Positions 1-9,730 of a stretch of DNA of 64,000 bases are shown here, piece after piece (the stretch's first letter is position 1; each line of letters opens with the position of its first letter). Location of the stretch: the NCBI RefSeq assembly GCF_022201045.2, contig NC_068561.1:20090501-20154500 (forward strand), in the 5' to 3' direction. The translations under genes and the position numbers were made by a program. Source of the DNA: Citrus sinensis (lineage: Eukaryota; Streptophyta; Magnoliopsida; Sapindales; Rutaceae). The notes below the pieces were generated by a model, which saw only the letters and a list, made by a program, of their open reading frames with translations, made no database searches and was not told the origin of the DNA.

Positions 1-171
1 ATTAGTTGGCTGTAGTTGACTCGATGCTCGTCATGCAGTTAATGCAGTTTGTTTCTTCCTTTGTTTCTATTTGAATATTTTTGTTTATTGCCTATGAACT
101 TCCCAATCTGTTTATGCGTATTTAGATCTGTTTATTCACCCATCTTTTTCTTCTTCCTTTTTTCCCCTCAG

Positions 172-379
172 TGTCCATCTGGTTTTTGTGTGCCTCCATC
201 TGGTGGTGAGATATCTTTGGCAGAAGCCATAAATCAATTTAGAAAGTGCTACGGAGACAAACAGGGAAAACAGTTTCGGGTTTGGGTGGATCGAGTATTA
301 TCCACTGAGATTGGTCCGGGCACATGGCTCGTAAAGTTTCACAAATGGGAGTTATCTGGTAGCTCTCTCTCTCTCTCTC

Positions 380-430
<51 letters not shown>

Positions 431-968
431 TTATACACACAAATGGTTCTGGGAGTTGGGATGTGAATTATCCATAGAATGGATATACACGCACGAACAA
501 ATGGTTCTGAGAGCTGGGATGTGAATTATCCGTAAAATGATCGAGAATCTAAATAAAGTGCCAGCGTTTTTGGTAGTTGATAGCCTTTTTGGAGCTTGAT
601 TAGAGGACATATGATAGGGTTTTTGAATCGGACTTCAAAATTTCTTACATTCTGCAGATGTATATTCATGTTTAATCATTGCGAAACTTCCTCTTTATTA
701 TCTTGTCATCTTCATAACTTCTGCTGCTCTCAAATAACTTGGCTAACTTTGCAGGTGAGGAGAGGGCATGTTCAATTGTCTCCATCATCGTAAGAATAAA
801 GGTAATATAACTGTGACTTTTTCTACTCAATGTATTATCATTTTTCTATGAGATGAATAGATGATCGATTTCTCTGGGTCCCAGGATGCTTCTGACCACA
901 CTTACATGCATGTTCATGAGACATGGTTGGAAGGATTTGGAGCAAATGATGGTCGTTTTTGGATCTGA
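172..968 (+). CDS. 3' end of an unrecognised spliced gene (last three exons)
   Basis: Three exons join in one frame: 172-358 (after a pyrimidine-rich tract ending in CAG), 755-801 (CAG before it, AG|GTAATA after it) and 885-968 (after CCCAG), ending in TGA at 966-968. They encode about 105 residues, running from CPSGFCVPPSGGE through FRVWVDRVLSTEIGPGTW to GFGANDGRFWI. The gene starts outside the window. I do not recognise the family; the aromatic, strand-rich C-terminus suggests a globular domain. An alternative donor (GTAAGA at 790) would shorten the middle exon by four codons and keep the frame. The intron after the first exon holds a CT/TA/TG microsatellite. Coding character and splice sites are seen; function is unknown. 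Confidence 0.6.
363..428. repeat. Compound microsatellite (CT)n(TA)n(TG)n
   Basis: Runs of CT, then TA, then TG dinucleotides sit just inside the intron after the 172-358 exon. Likely length-polymorphic. Confidence 0.9.
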
Positions 969-1542
969 AGATCCGTGGTTGTGAACAAACCATAAAATTT
1001 TTTTATGGAATAAACGTAACACAATTGTGTTAATTTACAATTCTCCATTGTTAATTCGATAATGATCGTCGTCTTGAATAATGATTCAAAAAATTGTACG
1101 CCCGGTTTAATTCTTTTTCCCTTGAATTCTCCTAGCATATGGATGGTACATACATAAATGGACTGAATTCGGTTCATTTTGGAGCAATCTTGGAGACGAA
1201 AACCTGCTGACTGTTATTAATTTTAGTAGCTTTAAGTCGATACCCCTCCCCAATTAGCACGAGCTGGATTTGAATTTCGATCATTTCAAAACAAAAAAAA
1301 TTTGGCATTTCAAAAACAATTTATTAGTTAAATTAAACGCTATGAAAAATCCTAATTAGTATCTTTAACATATCTAAAGCGATAATATTTCAAAAGAAGC
1401 ATACATAAACCTTCTATCATTTCAAAAACAATTTATTAGTTAATTTAACAGCCATGAAAATTTCACTTATTAGCGTCTCTAACGTATTTTGAAGCAACAA
1501 TATTTCAAAAGAAGCGTGCTTTCTAAATAATTTAAGCCAAAA
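969..1542. other. Gene-free stretch with an imperfect tandem duplication
   Basis: This is presumed 3' UTR and spacer of the preceding gene. Positions 1306-1400 and 1418-1515 are diverged copies of one unit of about 95-98 bp, each opening with CATTTCAAAAACAATTTATT and closing with ATTTCAAAAGAAGC. They lie just 3' of the minus-strand tRNA gene. No ORF in the stretch looks real. Confidence 0.6.
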
Positions 1543-1614
1543 AGGGCCCAACCGGGTTCGAACCGGTGACCTCTTGATCTGCAGTCAAATGCTCTACCAC
1601 TGAGCTATAGACCC
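1543..1614 (-). tRNA. tRNA-Cys (GCA)
   Basis: On the minus strand a 72-nt cloverleaf can be read. The acceptor stem pairs GGGTCTA with TGGGCCC (two G-U pairs), the D-arm is GCTC/GAGC, and the anticodon arm is TTTGA-CTGCAGA-TCAAG with anticodon GCA (complement of TGC at 1580-1582). The T-arm is ACCGG-TTCGAAC-CCGGT and the discriminator base is U, as expected for tRNA-Cys. Internal A and B boxes match the Pol III consensus. A T-run (A-run at 1539-1543 on the plus strand) follows directly and should terminate Pol III. No intron is present and CCA is not encoded. It looks intact and functional. Confidence 0.97.
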
Positions 1615-2441
1615 AAGCACGATCGAGTGTGCAATGTTTATTTATGTAAATCTATGTATAAATTGCGAAATGTCATTAACCTAACGCTATGTATGAAAAA
1701 TGTTAACACTAATAAATTGAAGAAACAGCAGATCGCTGAATTCGTATCCAAATCGAGACACAGTTTTTTCATTTGCATTATACAGGTTCCCAACCCTATT
1801 AACGGACCAAAACTAACATGGTGATACTGTTGTAAATCATGTGGATTCCCACAATTTTTTAATGTCTTTTACTGCATTTAATTGAACATTCAGTACAACC
1901 TTATTGGAGCTATTAAAAGTTACTTTTAATTAAACTATAATAAAGCAAAATTGATTGGTTAATTCATATGGTTGTAGAACAAATATACTCTCATGAATAG
2001 TGGTGGAAACCTGAGTAATGATTGAATATTGAATTGGAAGGGTATTTCAAATACGAGTTGAGGCATCCACCTGGTACGAGTGGAAAAATGATATTCTTTA
2101 TTGATAAATTTAAAACACGAGGGATTCCAACGTTATTAAACAACCCATTAAAGAATTCTTTGCTTTAAAGCGAAGCGATAGTTGCCTTAATTAAACGATG
2201 CTTACCCAGTGCCACAACCGTACATGTGCACGCAACCGAACAAACCCACGTGACAGTCCTATCTGATTTCAGGCGTGTCGACCCGCTCAACCGAAACGTG
2301 CAAAAAGTTAATAAATCAAATCCCAACTCTCCCTCTCGCTCGCACTTTACCAACTGAAAACTTCCCTCAAAAGTTCCAAGTTCTTTCACAGTAACCTTCT
2401 TCAATTCGCGATCCAAAAATAGACTCTCAAATTTTCAAGAA
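1615..2441. other. Spacer upstream of the tRNA gene
   Basis: No gene is seen. The part from about 2160 is richer in GC and looks like promoter and 5' leader sequence reading into the small ORF at 2442. Confidence 0.4.
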
Positions 2442-2546
2442 ATGGGTCTGAGAATTGTATACGGCGTCGTTTTCCTCTCGATCTCCTGCGCCTGCTTCAA
2501 GCTTCTGCATCTCTTTCTTCATCCAGTCTTTTACCTAACTTCCTGA
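2442..2546 (+). CDS. Possible 34-residue hydrophobic microprotein or leader exon
   Basis: A short ATG-led frame encodes MGLRIVYGVVFLSISCACF followed by a Leu/His/Phe-rich tail and a TGA at 2544-2546. The product would be a single hydrophobic, signal-peptide-like segment with two Cys. The DNA around it (about 2160-2590) has the CT-rich look of a transcribed plant 5' leader, and a good splice donor (ATAG|GTATCT) occurs at about 2590, yet no matching downstream exon is visible before the transposons begin. It may be a microprotein gene, an upstream ORF in an orphan first exon, or the stub of a gene broken by insertions. No family is recognised. Confidence 0.25.
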   Translation: MGLRIVYGVVFLSISCACFKLLHLFLHPVFYLTS

Positions 2547-3181
2547 TTGGGCAACGAAGAGTGAATTTTTCAGCTCAAAAGCTCATATAGGTATCTTTCT
2601 TTGATATGTTAATGTAATCTTAATCCATACTTGGGTTTTTGTGTCTGTTCAAATTTCAATGGGTTAAAGATGTGATTGCATTATCAGTACTATTGTTATT
2701 GGTTTGTTGTAGATTGTGTTACATTGCTATGGGATCTTAAGATGTAATATTTATTTATTTGTTTTTTTTCCTTTCCGATACAAATTGTTGAAAGACTTGA
2801 TTTGATTTGTGAATGTGATTTGGTTTTATTTTATTTTGTTATGTGATCTAATCTATGGCTGAAACCATGCCTTCATACTTGATCATTCACCATGCAATTG
2901 GATGTCTGTACATTACACTTTGAAAATTGAAATTAGCGATTTGTTTTGGGGTTGAGTGTTTTATGTTCTTTATTAGGTAGATGCTGATTATTACCAGTCG
3001 GTTTCTTGATTTGGTAAATAATCAATTATGGAATTCTATCTAATTTTAAATTATTGAGATTAAATTATATCCATATCAAATATATATATATATATATATA
3101 TTACACTTTAAATACTATAAATAATTAATAGTTGAAGTAATTAAAAAAAAGGTGATTGAGGTTATTAAATAACACTCTAGA
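2547..3181. other. AT-rich spacer with a (TA)n tract
   Basis: No gene is seen. A (TA)n microsatellite lies at 3080-3101. The last 8 bp (3174-3181, ACTCTAGA) are the left target duplication of the next element. Confidence 0.5.
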
Positions 3182-3881
3182 TAAGGATGGCAAAATCCTC
3201 CACGGGTTTGGGATCCCATGGAGTCCCACCCCAAATGGAGAAAGTTTTGAATAATTTGAGGAAGGGGCTGGAGAGTAGGGCGAAAATAATTCTCAAATTC
3301 TTAATGGGGTGGGATTTGATTTTGTACTCCTCATTCCACCTCCACCCCAATCCCCATTAATTTATATATAAATATATTTTTAATTTTTATTTAATAATTT
3401 TTATTTTATTAATTATAATGTCAATTAATAGTTTTTTAAAAATTTTTTATGCAATATAAACAAGATATGAATGAAAGAAAATTTTATAATATTTTTCAAC
3501 TCTGAAATATTGTTATATTTTCTTTTCTCTTTTAAGGTGTTACGCTCTTTAAATATTTTTCATTTTTAATATCATTTTAAGATATTGTTTCAAACTTTTA
3601 GATATTTTTTTAAAAGAATTTAAATACTTTATAATATGATGATGATTTTATTTTAAATTTCTAATTTTTAACTTACTAAAATAATGTATTTATATATATT
3701 ATAAAATAAATAAATGGGGAATGATGTGGGGATGAGGAAATCATTTCCTACATGGGGATTCTCCATCCCCACCTCACTAAATTTATTAGGGAATTAGGTG
3801 GGAATAGAGGCAAAAAATTTTAATGGGGTGGGAAATGGGGTAGGCCTCTCCACCCCCACCCCCACCCCATTATCATCCCTA
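3182..3881. mobile_element. Non-autonomous hAT-type element, 700 bp, with 8-bp TSD
   Basis: The element begins TAAGGATGGCAAAAT and its far end, reverse-complemented, begins TAGGGATGATAATG, giving imperfect terminal inverted repeats of the plant TAGGGATGGCAA type. Perfect 8-bp direct repeats ACTCTAGA flank it at 3174-3181 and 3882-3889, the size typical of hAT transposition. Both subterminal regions are G-rich or C-rich (repeats such as CCCCCACCCC near the right end) and the middle is very AT-rich with no coding capacity. It belongs to the same family as the element at 4234-5217. Confidence 0.85.
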
Positions 3882-3889
3882 ACTCTAGA

Positions 3890-4225
3890 GCATTTTGTTT
3901 AATATTTTAAAATTTGAACTACAATTATAAATTTTGTTTAGGGGTAATTCAAGAATCTACGGCATGGGCTCATTCGGGGGGCAATGGTTACCCTTTCAAT
4001 CTTTCACGGCATTTGGTGTATTGGGCCACAGCCCCAATATGGATCAACACAGACTCTGGTAATTGAAAATGACAAATATTTTACGAATACGTACGTGATA
4101 CGTATGATACCTGCCCTACATGAAAAATATAAAGAAATAGAGAACTAAATAAATAAATTGTATTAGCTAAATTAATATCATAATATGGGTAGTTGTAAGT
4201 TGCTTGCTGGCAGACTAATTGTCTC
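3890..4225. other. Spacer between two hAT elements
   Basis: About 340 bp of unique AT-rich sequence separates the two insertions. No gene or regulatory signal is recognised. Confidence 0.5.
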
Positions 4226-4233
4226 TGCATAAG

Positions 4234-5217
4234 TAGGGATGGCAAAAATCCCCACGGGACGGGTACCCTCGGAGATTTTTCCCATTCGGAGAGAGTATGG
4301 GGATAATTTCATACCTAATTTCTTATTCAGGGAAGGGGACGGGGAAATTTTTTTACCCAATTTCTTATTCGGGGAGGGGATGGGGATGAGGTGGAATCCC
4401 CATCCCTTACCCATTTCCCCATTTTAATTTGTAATTTAATTTTTATTTTTTAAAATTACTAGTAAATAAATAATAAAATTTGAATTATAAAATTATAAGT
4501 ATTGGTAAAAATAAAAAATATCAAAATATTTATATTATTAAACTTTTAGACCTAATTAACTAATTAAAGTCCTACATTTTTATTTATGACATTAAAAAGA
4601 CCGGACAAATTCTATTAGCCCAAAACTTTTGTTTTAATTTTAATATTCATTAAATATTTTAAACTTAAATCTATTATTTATTTATTTTTAGATGTTATAA
4701 TTGTCCACAGCAAATCACAGTTTTAATATCTAATCTAATTTAATATTTGCTCTTGATTTGCTTCGACTTAACTATTATGTTGTAAAGGGAATAGTCCACA
4801 TTTATAAAGTGTCCACGCCACCATTGAAAAGTTAATTTTGAATCTAAATTTGATTTTATTTATAACAATTTTGTATTAGGCTATTAATTTGTTCATAATA
4901 ATTTGTATCCCTTGCATGCTGCGTTACTTACTAATTTAATGTATGTGACTTTTGTAATGGATATTAATGTAAGATATATTTCGAACTTTACTTTTATTTG
5001 AATTTTTTATTTTAATATGATTAACTTAAAATCGAAAACAAAAAAAATGTATTAGTTATTCGGGGATCGGGGACCCTCGGGGATCCCCTGTTATTATTCG
5101 GGGAGGGGATGAAGATTCTCTTAAATAATTTTGACGGAGATAAAAAGGAGACGGTAACATACGCAAAATATCATAGATGAATACAGGGAGATTGATCCCC
5201 TCCCCTCCCCATCCCTA
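4234..5217. mobile_element. Non-autonomous hAT-type element, 984 bp, with 8-bp TSD
   Basis: It starts TAGGGATGGCAAAAATCCCC and ends CCCCATCCCTA, so the outer 9 bp are exact inverted repeats. Perfect 8-bp duplications TGCATAAG lie at 4226-4233 and 5218-5225. As in its neighbour, GGGGA/TCCCC-rich subterminal arrays flank an AT-rich interior, and no transposase remains. The short ORFs inside are translations of the GGGGAxGGGG repeats, not genes. Confidence 0.9.
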
Positions 5218-5236
5218 TGCATAAGTATATCACTCA

Positions 5237-5764
5237 GCCGAAGTTATTGGCGGCGGTACTCAAAAGATAAAACGGAAAGTGGAATTGTAATGAGGTTATC
5301 TAGAAATGGAGCTCTGACAGTTAATAATATACTTGGGTGTCTAAAGCAACGCTCTTTCGTTTTTGACTAAAAGAATAGAAGGCCCAAATGGCCCAATTAA
5401 GAGTGTCGTAAATTTATTTGAGCCTCAATTCAGTCCACAATCTTCGTTATTTTTGGACTGGTCCGTTGTCTCGCCCACGTGACCCACTTTTAATTACACG
5501 ACATTTTCAGACGTGTGTCACGAGATTTGTGAATGACAACTGCCGACATTTGACGTTGGAAATCACATGGTTGGTTTTTTTTTTTTTTTTTTTTAATTTT
5601 AAAAAGCAATATACTTTCTAATAATAAAAACTAAACGGTTATCCTTTGATAAAATAAAAAAATAGAAATATTTAGACAAATCATAATTTGTTAAATATTC
5701 GGCAATAATTGTAAACTTAACAAAATTTGAGAATTAAAAAAAAATTATTGGTTTTTCAATAACG
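5237..5764 (+). repeat. Dispersed inverted repeat, copy 1 (about 530 bp)
   Basis: The segment is matched, in reverse complement and with small indels, by 30823-31357. Shared landmarks include CCGAAGTTATTGGCGG, AATGGAGCTCTGACAGTTAA, TAAAGCAACGCTCTT, CGTTGTCTCGCCCAC and ACGACATTTTCAGACGTGTG. The match continues through a poly-T tract (5577-5594) to about 5764 (CAATAACG). No long ORF, TSD or clear terminal repeat is seen, so the class is unknown. It begins about 20 bp right of the preceding hAT element. Confidence 0.85.
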
Positions 5765-5978
5765 CTTGTTTTTTATATAGTTATCTTGAGTATAACTTGG
5801 GTTCTGATATATGAAGGTTATGATACCGAAAAAAGAACACGTCAGATGATTCTTCGAAAAAGTAATTTAATATTTTTTAATTCTCATATTGGCCAATAAA
5901 TCATTTCAATTAGTAACAATTCCTCGAATATCTGAAAATTAATCTCAAAGTTCTTAAACATTCAAAAGGGATGTTTAT

Positions 5979-6627
5979 GGGTAAAAGCTTGTTTAGTTCC
6001 TATATTATGAGGTTAGTATCCATTTAGTCCCTGTATTTTTAAAAACATCTCAAAACGTCCCTGCTACTAAATATTGACACTTATACCATTATTTTTTTTA
6101 ATTTTTAACTTGCTTTTACAATATTATATTTTTACAATAATGTTTCTTTTTTGGATATTAATAAAAAATTAAATTATCAAATTAAACTCAAAAATAAAAT
6201 AAAAACAAAAAAGGTATATATTAATTTTTGTGGAAGCTCACGTATGTCTAAAAAATTAATATCGTAAAAAATTACATTATCAATTTTTTTAGAAAAATTA
6301 ATATTTTAACTCAAGAGTGTGTTCCACAAAAATTAATATATATATTTTTTATTTTATTTTATTTTTTGGTTTTAAAGTGGTAATTTATTTTTTTTCTTTT
6401 TAATAATGTCTAAAAAAATTATTATAATAGGGTTATTTTTTTCTTTTTAATAATGTCTAAAAAATTATTATAATAGGGCAATATTATAAAAATAAGTTAA
6501 AAGGAACAAAAGATAATGGCAAAAGTGTCAATAATTTAATGGTAGGGATGGTTTGAGGTATTTTTAAAAATATAGGGACTAAACGAGTACTAACTTCAAA
6601 ATATAGAGACTAAACGAGCTTTTACCC
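5979..6627. mobile_element. Fold-back Mutator-type MITE, 649 bp, with 9-bp TSD
   Basis: The left end GGGTAAAAGCTTGTTTAGT and the reverse complement of the right end GGGTAAAAGCTCGTTTAGT open terminal inverted repeats of roughly 110 bp, running to the ATTGACAC motif on both sides. The interior is also largely self-complementary (AATTAATATATA arms), so the whole unit could fold back. Perfect 9-bp duplications GATGTTTAT lie at 5970-5978 and 6628-6636; 9 bp is the Mutator signature. No coding sequence is present. Confidence 0.88.
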
Positions 6628-6892
6628 GATGTTTATTAACCATCATTTTGCTTGATTTTCTTCTATTTATTTATTTATTTTAAAATGATGGATTGCTGGG
6701 TTGGTTGCATCTTTATTTCGATCATTGGATTTGGTACAAATAAACTCATTCCGGTGGAAAATAAAAATAAAAATAAAATAGTTAGTACTAGGAGTTCAAT
6801 GATTTAGTCATTTTTGAAATATTAAATGATTTAGTAATTAAGCACATATAAATATTATGAGAATTGATCGCATAAGGTGCGTTGCTCTCCAA

Positions 6893-7008
6893 ATGAAGAA
6901 TTACTTCATGTGTGTTTAGCTCTCTTTAGGAGAGCTGCGGGTCTCACTGCACTTCTCTCTCAGTGAGAGCTGGACATGTGAGACGTCACTCTCCACAACA
7001 AGAGTGAC
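6893..7008. repeat. Run of four consecutive perfect small hairpins
   Basis: Four non-overlapping inverted repeats follow one another: ATGAAG/CTTCAT (6893-6909), AGCTCTC/GAGAGCT (6918-6936), TCTCACTG/CAGTGAGA (6942-6968) and GTCACTCT/AGAGTGAC (6985-7008). Stems are perfect, 6-8 bp, with loops of 5-11 nt. Function is unknown; it could be part of an unrecognised transposon or a transcribed structure. Confidence 0.6.
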
Positions 7009-8728
7009 CCTACCTATCTAATCAAAATTTATATATTATCGGATGATTGTAAATGTGTTTTACATTGGCTATCACTCAAATTTAAGTAAAAATATGGAGA
7101 GAGGATGGGTGTTTAGTAAGTGAAAATTTTCATTTTGATTTAAATTAAAAAACTATATTATTGGTTTTCCTGTATATTATAGCAAATCTTGAGTTGTTGA
7201 TTTAAAAAAATCTAATGTTGGATAAATAACTTTTTTTTTATGATTCTTCTTCTTATTATTATTAAGATTCGATTGTGTTTGAACTATCGTACTGTGACGC
7301 ATTTCTTCATAACCACAACAATAAAAGTTATAACGTGTTTTTTTACTATTTATCACTTTACGTATAGTTATGATTCGTATTTTATCTTAGAGCAACTCTA
7401 AAATAATAATGACATTATTATTATTATTATTTTGAGCTAGATTTGTTAAACTTTCTCTTTTTCCCAAAAATTAGAGCAAATTACATCAAAAAGAGACCAA
7501 GATCCCCCAACCAATCATAATACGCCGTGGTGAAACGACAAAACGAGTGTATGCACTCCTCAACTCCCAAAGTACTTGGAAGTTGGAACGGCTTCTTCTA
7601 GAAGCAAGCCCGGTTATTTTTTTATTTTATTTATGATTTTTGCAACATTATTCCTCAATTTTTTTTTTAAATAAACATCTTCACAAATTTGACCAAATTA
7701 TTTTTTTTCTTTTTTTCCTCAAAAAAAAATTAATTCTCATTTAATTGAGCGTCTTCCGATAAACATCAAGCTTAACTGGAGTCCGCAGTACAATTTGTTC
7801 AAATTTGTCAAACTTCATTACTCGTGGCTTGAAATTTCTTTGCTCATTAACACACGGATTAAAGTAATTGATCGATTACTTGTTTACATTTGTCGACGCG
7901 AGGGGATTAATCGATCTGAGTTGGTCAAATATGGCCGGCCAAACAAAATCTGAGCTGTTTAATATTTCAAGATCTGAGTTGAATTTATAATTTCTTAATT
8001 GCAAATTTCTTCTTCTTCTTCTTCTTCTTCTTCTTCTTCTTCTTCCTATTTATTCCTGATTTGCAAGTTTTTTTTTCTAATGTCAATTAATTATTATTCT
8101 GCTATATTATATTACAGAAAAGAATTAATAAATGATTTTGATTTATTTCCTTTCCCAAAATTAAAATACCCCAAAAAAGAGAAATAAATTAATGTGTTTC
8201 CATGAAATATAAAAAATGATGAATTTATCTGGGTTTAAATGGCAAGCAAAATTCATAAATCTTTCTGGATAATCTAAAAATAACAAAATCAAAATCAAAA
8301 TTAAAAATTTGTGTCCCTGCCTTTAAATACAAACAGTGAGTCAACTGCCAAATGAGAACAGTAAATTAAAAAAAAAAACATAAATAAACAAATATTATTT
8401 ATTGACGGAGAACCTTTTCATTGTATAAGCCGTCCATTTCCAAAGCTCCCTTAAATATTTATTTATTCGATCATTTTCTCATATAAACGTCAGCCCGTCA
8501 TCCAAACTCCCTCCCTATCAATAACTTTTTTTCATTTTCCTTTATCTTGTTTCCAAGAAATGTTTTCTTTCTCTCCATCACTCTCATTTTTATCATCATT
8601 TGGCCTTTTCCATGTCGTTGCGTATGAAAACAACGAATTTTTGTAGTATTTGTTGCCAACTATCGCTGTAAATTTTTTCTTTTCTCTTTCAGAAAATCAT
8701 TACTTGGGAGAAAGAACAAATATCTACA
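7009..8728. other. AT-rich spacer and promoter region
   Basis: No gene is seen. A perfect (TTC)13 microsatellite lies at 8007-8045. From about 8400 the sequence becomes promoter-like, with a TATA-type ATATAAACG near 8481 and a CT-rich leader running into the ATG at 8729. Confidence 0.5.
8481..8488 (+). promoter_or_regulatory. Candidate TATA box for the small membrane-protein gene
   Basis: ATATAAAC sits about 240 bp before the ATG at 8729 and is followed by a CT-rich, leader-like stretch. Position and composition fit a plant core promoter, but nothing else proves it. Confidence 0.3.
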
Positions 8729-9117
8729 ATGGGAGCTTCAATGGGAATGGGATTCATGGCAGTTTTTGCTGTTTCAGGAAGTGTTGTTCTTGTTGCAAGC
8801 CAAGTTCACAAACGTCTCCTCTCTGATTTCATGAAGAAAATTGAAAGCGAAATTTGTGGTTACGTTTTGTTTTAAAATTTTTTTAATTTATTTTCTTCTT
8901 TTTCTTTTCTTTTCTTTTTTTAAAAAAGGGTTTGTGTTAATTTGTGTATTTTTATGTGATCGTAGGACCCGAGAAGTATCATGAGAAGAAAAAGGTACGA
9001 TTTGCCGATGATGTGGTAGAGCCATCGGGGAATAACAAAGAATATCGCAAGAGAAACTCGATGAGCAAAGCTGGTGAATTTGTGAGAAATGCCTCTCAAC
9101 AGGCAAATTCTGTATAA
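8729..9117 (+). CDS. Small membrane-anchored basic plant protein (93 aa, two exons)
   Basis: Exon 1 is 8729-8858 and exon 2 is 8966-9117; the 107-bp intron begins GTTACG and ends CGTAG, splitting a Gly codon. The joined frame is 93 residues plus TAA. Residues 1-25 (MGASMGMGFMAVFAVSGSVV...) are an uncharged hydrophobic segment, probably a membrane anchor or signal anchor. The rest is charged and carries KKKVRFADDVVEPSG, which resembles short conserved motifs in small plant proteins of unknown role. The C-terminus is polar and unstructured. The ATG context (ACAATGGG) is good and no upstream ATG continues the frame. I do not know its function; the gene structure itself is convincing. Confidence 0.75.
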
Positions 9118-9579
9118 AGGGATGATTCAAAATAGGACCCTCCAATCCCAGAATTGCATGTAATTCTTCGTCTACAATTTTACCCATATGTGTTGTTGTT
9201 GTTGTACAATTTGTGTCCATTTCTGAAATTTGAGACGGTGTACAATTAGAGTGGTGGGTTTATGATCTTTTTCAACTTTTTGTATATTTATGTGTTCAAT
9301 CTCTATGTAAATTATAACAACTTGGTCTCATTTTTCAACAAAGTTACAAGAGTTTACTATTTTTTGGTACGATGAGGGGAAATTTTTTTCCTTTAATTTT
9401 GAAAATGTAGGGAGTGGTTAAGACTCAATTTATTTTTTTAATCACTTATCTTCTTATAACTCAAACTACTAGGTTAATAAAATAAAAAGTGTCTGAAATT
9501 CACTTGATTATACACCCTTTTAGGTAGTCGGGATACTTAGTGAATTATTTTTTAAAATAAAATGAGGAGGAACTCTACT

Positions 9580-9718
9580 ATAGTAAAACATTTTTATAAT
9601 CATAATGTTGGGACTAAATAATTTTATTACTATCAAAAAATTACAACTCAATAAAGGTGTAGTTACAAAAATTATTGTTTTAACTTAATGATTCTTAGTG
9701 CAATAGATATAGAGATGA
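9580..9718 (+). repeat. Dispersed AT-rich repeat, copy 1
   Basis: The stretch TAGTAAAACATTTTTATAATCATAATGTTGGGACT... recurs in diverged form and the same orientation at 42763-42886 (TAGTAAAATC...ATAGTCATAATGTTAGGATC). Both go on with TTTTAACTTA-like or TTTTGACTTA-like motifs and end near ATAGAGATG/ACAGAGG. It is probably an old transposon fragment; its class is unclear. Confidence 0.5.
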
Positions 9719-9730
9719 AAAAAAAAAAAA

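Noticed and set aside
49..171. N-terminal part of the first long frame (FLFEYFCLLP...)
   Set aside because: It is a T-rich intron read through; the splice acceptor at 170-171 starts the real exon.
4178..4427. Overlapping frames on both strands in the second hAT element
   Set aside because: They translate GGGGA/TCCCC repeats into Pro/Gly/Ile-rich strings and have no coding character.
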